Assembly (NCBI GenBank): GCA_037447605.1
Contig: CM074814.1
Coordinates: 1,028,543 to 1,092,542, forward strand
Direction: 5' to 3'
DNA length: 64,000 nt
Source of the DNA: Zygnema circumcarinatum
Taxonomy: Eukaryota; Streptophyta; Zygnematophyceae; Zygnematales; Zygnemataceae
In this document: one piece after another, positions 58,500 to 64,000 of the stretch
Position numbering within the stretch: the first letter of the stretch is position 1
Layout: every line of letters begins with the position of its first letter
Program-made: the position numbers and the translations under genes
Notes under the pieces: generated by a model
The model's database searches: none
The model's input: the letters and a program-made list of their open reading frames with translations, nothing else
Told to the model about the DNA's origin: nothing

Positions 58500-61400
58500 A
58501 TGCCTCGCTGCTTCTATGAGGTGCTGAATGTTGAGCGGACGGCCTCTCAGGACGAAATTAGGGTTTCGTACCGCAAGCTGGCGCTCGCCTGGCATCCAGA
58601 TAAGAACAGGGAGCAAATAGAGGAAGCGACAGCGCGCTTCAAAGAGATTCAGAACGCATATGAAGTTCTGAGTGACAAAAACGAGCGGTCTTGGTACGAC
58701 AGCCATCGGGAGTCCATCATCCACAGCGACGATGACAGTCCTCAAAGGAGCAACGGAAAATCAGAGATGCCTGAAGACATCAATCTCTGGTCCTTTTTCT
58801 CAGGATCAGCGTTCTTTGGCTACGGAAATATCGGGAAAGGCTTCTATTCTGTTTACGGCGATGTATTTGATAGGATTCAGAAGCAGGAGCTGCAGTTCGC
58901 GCATAGAGAAGGGAAGGTCATTGCGGACGCTCCAAAGCTCGGGAGAAGTGACTCGCCTTCGTCAGAGGTGTCAGCATTCTACAGTTATTGGACTAATTTT
59001 GTGACTATCAAGGATTTTGCGTGGTGCGATGAGTATAACCTGGCGACTGCACCACAACGCAAGGTGAGTCCTTTGAGCTTTTGGAGAGAGAGTCTTCAAC
59101 AGCAGGGCAGGTGGTTTGCGTCTCCTTCTTGCAGTGTAGTAGTCTCCAGACAACATTTTTTTCTATATATATATACAACGCCGTTCCTTAGTTAATTTGA
59201 GCGTGGCATCGCCTTTTCACTTTGCGAATTTCAGACAGTTGTAATTCAAGTGTCAACGTTGACGTTCTCTGCCTGGAGTTATGCAAGCTGCGGTTGTTTG
59301 ACAAGCAGGTTCCTGTGTTCTTACAATGCTCTAAGTTTGGTTAATTCAAGGCACAACAAGGGATTGATTTTTTATTTTGTGATAGGTTCGGCGGCTGATG
59401 GAGGAAGAGAATAAGAAAACTAGAAAAAAGAACCAGAAGAAGTTCAATGATGAAATTCGGCAGCTCGCTCTCTATGTGAAGAAGAGAGATAAGCGGGTCA
59501 TGGAGTATCAAATGGAAGCTCAGATGGAGGCTCAGAGACTACAGAGAGAGCGAGAAGCAGAGCAGAAAAGCAGGAAAGAAGCTGCACAACGTGAGAAGAT
59601 GTTGAAAGCACAGCAATATGTTGAACAGGATTGGACTAAAGTGGATGATGATGAAGAGGAAGAGATAATTAGCGGATGGGATTACAACTCAACCAGGGAG
59701 GGAGAGACGTCTGTTCCAGTTAATCAGAATGACTATTACTGTATTGCTTGCGGTAAGAATTTTAAGTCAGAAAAGCAGTGGAAAAATCACGAAAAGAGCA
59801 AAAAACATAAGGAGAAGCTGGCAGTGTTACGGGATGTCTTGTTAGACGAGGAAGAGGAAGTAGAGGAGGTCGAGGAGGTGGAGCTTGCGGAAGAGCCTTC
59901 AGCCAGCCATGAGGAGAATGGAGAAGGAAGGAGAGAGGTAGGTGATAGCAAGGAAGATATGGAATATAGTAACGGAAACTCAGCTGGGCGAAATGGCACT
60001 TTGAATCATAGCAACAACAGGGTTAAGGATAAGGTAGGCAATGGACTGGGCCGCTCTACTGAGCGAGCAAATCAGTCGCTCAATCCGGAGACTGATGAGG
60101 AGGATAGTGCTCGTGAGGAGGAGGACGATGAAGCCATTTTAAAGTGGATGCTTAAAACCCGCCATTTGCAGAGGAATGCAAAAGAAAGCACGGACGGTTC
60201 AATTCCAGCAACTGATAGCACCCAAAGCGAAGCAAAAGTGGAAGAAATAGTGTCTCCTGAGGATAAGCAGAGTGAACTAGGGTCTGACGCAGCCAGTGAG
60301 GAAGAGGCTGAGGTCGAACAACTGGATGAGCAAGCTGAAACGGTTTCAGTGGGCATGCCAGAAACGTCGAAGGGAGTAGCGGAAGGCAAGAAGATGCCCA
60401 AGAACAAGAGTGCAGCGAGGCGGCTAGCAAAGCAGGCGAAAAAGTCCGTTGCGCACTCAGGTCGTCATGACGCTGTGCTTTCAGAAATCAAAGATAGTGT
60501 ACGACAGTCATTAGCTGAAACTCACCTTGGGAATACAAGCTCGAATGATCCAGTGAGACTGGAGGAGGAAAACGGAGCAAGTGTGCCGAAGGACGAGATT
60601 GGGGAGAACAGAGTAGGTGAAGGTCAAGCTCCAGTATCTGGGGCAGAAAGGAATGGGGACGAAAATGGTGTAGAAGTTGGAGGGAGCACCGTGCAGCAGA
60701 ATTTCAGTAGTGATAGAGACAAGGGAGGGAATGAGGAGCCCGGAAGTAGTGGGAAGACTCAAAATGGAAGGAGAGGGGCCAAACATAAAGGAGACGCTGA
60801 GTCTTTGAAGAGTGCGCAGGCTCTACTTCAGCGGCTTCAGGAGTCCAAGAAGCAAGGCGGCAAAAAGAAGAAAGAGAAAAAAGGAAAGGTGAGAAAAATT
60901 GACAACGTTACATTCAAAGTATGCATCGGTCGGTTTGTTCACTGACCCTGAGCGGATGAAACTGGGACTATGCCCAGTTGCTGCCTGCTTCAGGTGCATC
61001 CGTAGGCTTCAAAATCTTGTCGGGGCATTTGCGTTTCTTTTCTGGGGGGGTCTCTGCAGTCTGTTTATCTAAAAGACGTCAGCAACAGAGTGACGTTCGT
61101 CTCCTTGTGTGACGTTGTGAAGCATAGCTCCATACAGTCTTTCAGCTTTATTGGACAAGACAGGAGAAGTGTGAGCTTCTCTGATAGTCAATTTCCATGC
61201 TTTCTGTTGCCTCCTTCAGGTTGATGAACAGCTAAATACGTGTGGTGTCTGCGGAGATGATTTTGATTCTCGGTAAGTTCTACTCTTTCTTGATCCCTTT
61301 GTCTTGAGATGAACGCTCATGACGAGGTATTGCCTGCAGCAACAGGCAAAAGGCCTAGTGCTTACTGTCGGTCAGTTTGTTTTTTTTAACTTTGAAGGTG

Positions 61401-61502
61401 GGAGGACGAACCACCTGACAGACATTGTGGTTTGTGGGTTGTGGCAGGAACCAGCTCTTCAAGCACATCTCAGAAACGGGCCACACTGTCCCAAAACAGT
61501 GA
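58500..61502 (+). CDS. DNAJC21: J-domain zinc-finger protein, DNAJC21/JJJ1 type
   Basis: Exons 58500-59063, 59386-60888, 61220-61272 and 61448-61502 give 724 residues. An N-terminal J domain (about 1-70) has YEVLNVERTAS, the LAWHPDKN loop (HPD at 31-33) and the FKEIQNAYEVLSD helix. The middle has FYSYWTNFVTIKDFAW and a basic coiled region, as in JJJ1. A U1-like C2H2 zinc finger lies at about 305-330 (YYCIACGKNFKSEKQW...HEKSKKH), followed by a long acidic disordered region. A second finger is split over the last two exons (TCGVCGDDFDSR / NQLFKHISETGH). This order of J domain and two fingers is that of DNAJC21 and yeast Jjj1, Hsp70 co-chaperones in cytosolic 60S ribosome maturation. The stop falls right after the second finger. 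Confidence 0.93.
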
Positions 61503-62454
61503 GGCTGTTACATGGCGAATGCAAGGGCTTCAGTCCCGTCAGGCGACCGTTGTCTTTGCCTGTTCTATGTTTATCTTATTGTGGGAACTCTCTTATTGGA
61601 GTGAGCGCTCCCATCTTGACCTGATGCGGAGGGAACAACTTCCTCTTGTCATAGGAAACAGCATGAATAAAAAAAGAGAGCAAATGGTGATAGCAGTTGC
61701 TTCATCCATGCGATCCATGTTCCATGTCCGTCTTTGACACTGAAAACTACGCATTCTTTCTTCCTCCTTTTCAAATGGCCTAAAAATTGGAAAACAAAAT
61801 ATGGTACATACGGCCATACATTAAATTGCGTCTTGCGGTGAACCCTGTCAATGCCACTTCCACTTCACCCTCTTAGACTTTGCAGCCATAGAGCCGTTGG
61901 AATATGACCAAATTCAGGGCCCATGCAGGGTCAGAAGGGGAGCTACATGCTGGACTTCGTTCGCAGTTACCCGTTCTGTATTTATCCGTCAACGCATGAA
62001 TCAGCCTCGAAAACATGCAAAACTTTGAATCCCGTACGTCCGTGGTACCGTCCGTACAGCCCGTCCGTGATACCGATCGTACAGTTCGTCGACACGCCAC
62101 GGCCCACAATGCGGCGTGACATTGGTACAGTTCGTCCCTGATACAGTACCGTAGAACGCGTCCGAGGGATTCGTCCAGTGCGTCCACAAGCCCCCACGGT
62201 GCGTCCGTGACGTTCGTACAGTTCGTCCCGGATACCATAGAGCGCGTCCGTGACATTCGTCCAGTGCGTCCGTGAGACCCCGCGGTGCGTCCGTGACGTC
62301 CGTCCAATTCGTCCTGGCGGTGTCCCCCTTCCTCTCCCTCGTCCTCCAGAAAAGCTCCTTCAGCTTCCTTCCATCCAGAACGCCTCTCTTTGAATAAGAT
62401 AGAGAGAGATAGATTACCATCTTCTTCTATTTAAGAAAGCAAATAAGCAAAAGT
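61503..62454. other. convergent spacer with CGTCCGTGAC repeats
   Basis: The left half (61503-61980) holds the 3' region of the DNAJC21-type gene with no recognised feature. The right half is filled by the 87/90-bp tandem repeat at 62027-62320. No coding exon is supported; frames through the repeat on the minus strand encode Arg/Thr-rich repeats and look like shadows. Confidence 0.5.
62027..62320. repeat. degenerate 87/90-bp tandem repeat, about three copies
   Basis: Copies align at GTGACATTGGTACAG (62116), GTGACGTTCGTACAG (62206) and GTGACGTCCGTCCAA (62293), giving periods of 90 and 87; an older copy begins near 62060. Inside each unit, TTCGTCC and GCGTCCGTGA recur at shorter spacing, so the unit is itself built from about 20-bp words. 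Confidence 0.8.
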
Positions 62455-63555
62455 TCACTCTCTCTCTTTTGCAGAAGGAGAAGCCTGGCGCGGTCCCAAT
62501 CGCTCCAAAGTCTGGAAGACATCGGAGGAGAGCCACTGCCAGTTTTTTTCTTTGTTGGTGGAGTACGTGCACCAGTGCACGCAGGGGGGCTGCAGGTCGA
62601 ACTCCTCGGGGGACCCGCACCGGGGAGCCTTCTTGCCGTAGCCCTCATAGACTTGAAGAACAGCTTGGGGAGTATTGCCGCCGCAAAGGACCGCGGGCTT
62701 TTCCACCACCACTGCTTTATCTATGGCTGTCGCCGCATACTTAGCAAGAGCTATGGCCCAGTATAGGGTTCGGCCCTCCCACGTGCATACCCAGCTGCGA
62801 ATCGGATTTAGGGTGACGGAGTTAGAGGTAGGAGGGAGGATTAGGTTTCAGGGGATGTTAGGATTGGCTTTTATTAGGGTTTGGTGGGATGTTATGACTT
62901 ACTTGGCGATATCGTTTGCTCTTTTCACCATTTCTCGCGATTCTTGGTCGTGGCGGCGCGCCCAGTCGATGACATCTGGCAAGTCTTGGAAGTGGTGCTG
63001 AGTTCGGAGGTAGTGCTTGCCGGGTTCAAGCAGGGGTTCAAAGAACTGCTCAAAGCCGGAGGCCTGTCGGATCATCACCTGCTCTCCCCTCCACCGCCTT
63101 TTCGTTAAGACAAACCGTTATAATCTCTTCCTTCTTAACCTTAGGAAGCGTTGGCTCGGTCAACGCATCTAGTCAGTCAGTCAGTCACCCCTCACGCAGC
63201 ATATACAGTGTGCTAACTGACCTGGTTGCTGGCGAGCAAGCCGCACGTGCGGCACGTGCCAACTCCTCCATCTACAGCAATCTCATACTTGAAGCGACTC
63301 TTGGCCGAGCCGCTCACTCTCTTTCCCAGTCGGACGCCGTCCGCCTCAATCCTGCCAAACCCCCACCCTCGCACTGTGAGGGAGAGGGAGAGGGAGAGGA
63401 AACAGAGAGGGAGGGAGAGGAGGAAAGGAGAGGAGAGAGGAAGAGAATCAGCCATGCTTCTCTGTTATAGTGCTTACAAGTCCAGGTCCTCCTCCCTTAT
63501 GTGGCTCCACCGCATGATGCGAGCGTCCAGAAGGTCCGGGAAAAGGTCAGACATT
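62455..63555 (-). CDS. CAP10/Rumi-type protein glycosyltransferase, 5' partial
   Basis: Minus-strand exons 63555-63478, 63351-63222, 63078-62903 and 62794-62455 join in frame; the first exon starts in phase, so more exons lie upstream, outside the window or unrecognised. The region SDLFPDLLDARIMRW, then KSRFKYEIAVDGGVG, then ASNQVMIRQASGFEQFFEP, HYLRTQHHFQDLPDVIDWAR and the EMVKRANDIA helix match the end of the CAP10 (GT90) domain, which transfers glucose or xylose to secreted proteins in animals and has plant homologues of mostly unknown acceptor. The conserved DGG and the position of the VM(I/L)RQ strand support the fold. After the domain comes an unusual C-terminal extension of about 85 residues with CVHWCTYSTNKEKNWQW. 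Donor and acceptor sugars cannot be told. Confidence 0.72.
63360..63445. repeat. GAGAGG-rich tract in a CAP10 intron
   Basis: Degenerate GAGAGG/GAGGGA units between two exons of the minus-strand gene (CT-rich on the coding strand, just before its acceptor). It has the composition of an extended polypyrimidine tract. Confidence 0.6.
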
Positions 63556-64000
63556 CTGCACAGTTATAGGTGCTCCTGCTCTGTCAGATGGGCTGAAAGG
63601 GGTCCTGGAGGAGAATGGAAGGCACGGAGAGCGATAGAGAGAGGCAAGAGGAGGGTAAACTAAGGGGCCGAGAGGAAAGCAGACTTGTATTGGAGCATTA
63701 AGGCATCAGTCTCTTGAAGGTGTTGAACCCCCGTTTCTAAAACTCAAATTGGGGAGAGACCTGTTTCTAAATTTTCTGAAAGGCTCGTGACAATCAGACA
63801 ACGAATGAACCCACCGAAAGATACTTTAGTTCATTTACGAGACCGAAACAGGCGAATGTGGACAGTGCGACAATCGACATTCTAACAACCTAACAAATAA
63901 GTGTGCCCGCTTAGCCTGAAAACTTGTAGAACTGCAACTGGTATCGTCTAATCTGCCCACATACTCAAGAAAAGCATTGTCCGATGTGCATCTCTTCAAA
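63556..64000. other. right-edge sequence without recognised exon
   Basis: Expected to hold an intron or upstream exons of the minus-strand glycosyltransferase gene. I searched the minus strand for CAP10-like exons and found none that fit. No repeat or RNA gene is seen. Confidence 0.35.

Noticed and set aside
61873-62420. Arg/Thr-rich minus-strand frames
   Set aside because: They are translations of the 87/90-bp tandem repeat and lack any domain.

Overview
The window is nuclear DNA of a green plant (streptophyte). The gene models are intron-rich with spliceosomal GT-AG (and some GC-AG) boundaries. Two encoded proteins belong to plastid-type plant families (a PsbP-domain protein and a two-domain CA1P-phosphatase-like protein with a transit-peptide-like N-terminus), and one gene is a DUO1-type R2R3-MYB. 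Short intergenic spaces, long CT/GA tracts in leaders, and a very long DUO1-like protein fit a non-seed plant (bryophyte, lycophyte) or a charophyte alga better than a flowering plant, but the species cannot be fixed from sequence alone. Two 10-N assembly gaps lie inside CT/GA tracts (20849-20858 and 46010-46019).

Layout, left to right: a possible partial gene on the minus strand at the left edge; DUO1-like MYB (+, 1252-5102); a small one-membrane-span protein of unknown function (+, 6270-7421); an R3H plus SF1 helicase of the IGHMBP2/UPF1 group (+, 7664-13047); a two-domain histidine-phosphatase protein (+, 13833-18641); an orphan coiled-coil protein (-, 19533-20756); DHX34 (+, 21875-31900); an intergenic stretch with tandem repeats and a 525-bp TIR element; ASCC3/DExH14 (+, 33641-49137, 44 coding exons); a PsbP-domain protein (-, 49717-51801); LSM7 (+, 52457-53975); VPS36 (-, 54467-57421); DNAJC21/JJJ1-type J protein (+, 58500-61502); and the 3' part of a CAP10/Rumi-type glycosyltransferase (-, from 62455, running off the right edge or into unread upstream exons). 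From 13.8 kb to the right edge the genes form convergent and divergent pairs, so most spacers are either shared 3' regions or short bidirectional promoters.

I built the exon models by hand. In every complete multi-exon gene the chosen junctions keep frame through the whole protein and the total coding length is a multiple of three. Family membership was judged from remembered family motifs, not from database searches. Five genes act in RNA surveillance, RNA decay, ribosome rescue or ribosome assembly: DHX34 (nonsense-mediated decay), ASCC3 (ribosome-associated quality control), LSM7 (mRNA decay and U6 snRNP), DNAJC21 (60S maturation) and the UPF1-superfamily helicase. The remainder serve transcription (DUO1), plastid functions (PsbP-domain protein, probable CA1P phosphatase), ESCRT-II trafficking (VPS36) and protein glycosylation (CAP10).

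I did not find a clearly new multi-gene system. The best leads are a cluster of GC-AG introns in ASCC3, a strong phase-0 and AG|GT bias of the ASCC3 introns, a pogo/Tc1-like MITE 445 bp upstream of ASCC3, a recurring TTCGTACAGT-rich intergenic sequence family, a repeated CCAAT plus ACGT-core promoter module, an N-terminal R3H fusion to an SF1B helicase, and an unusually long DUO1-like protein with an altered R2-R3 linker.
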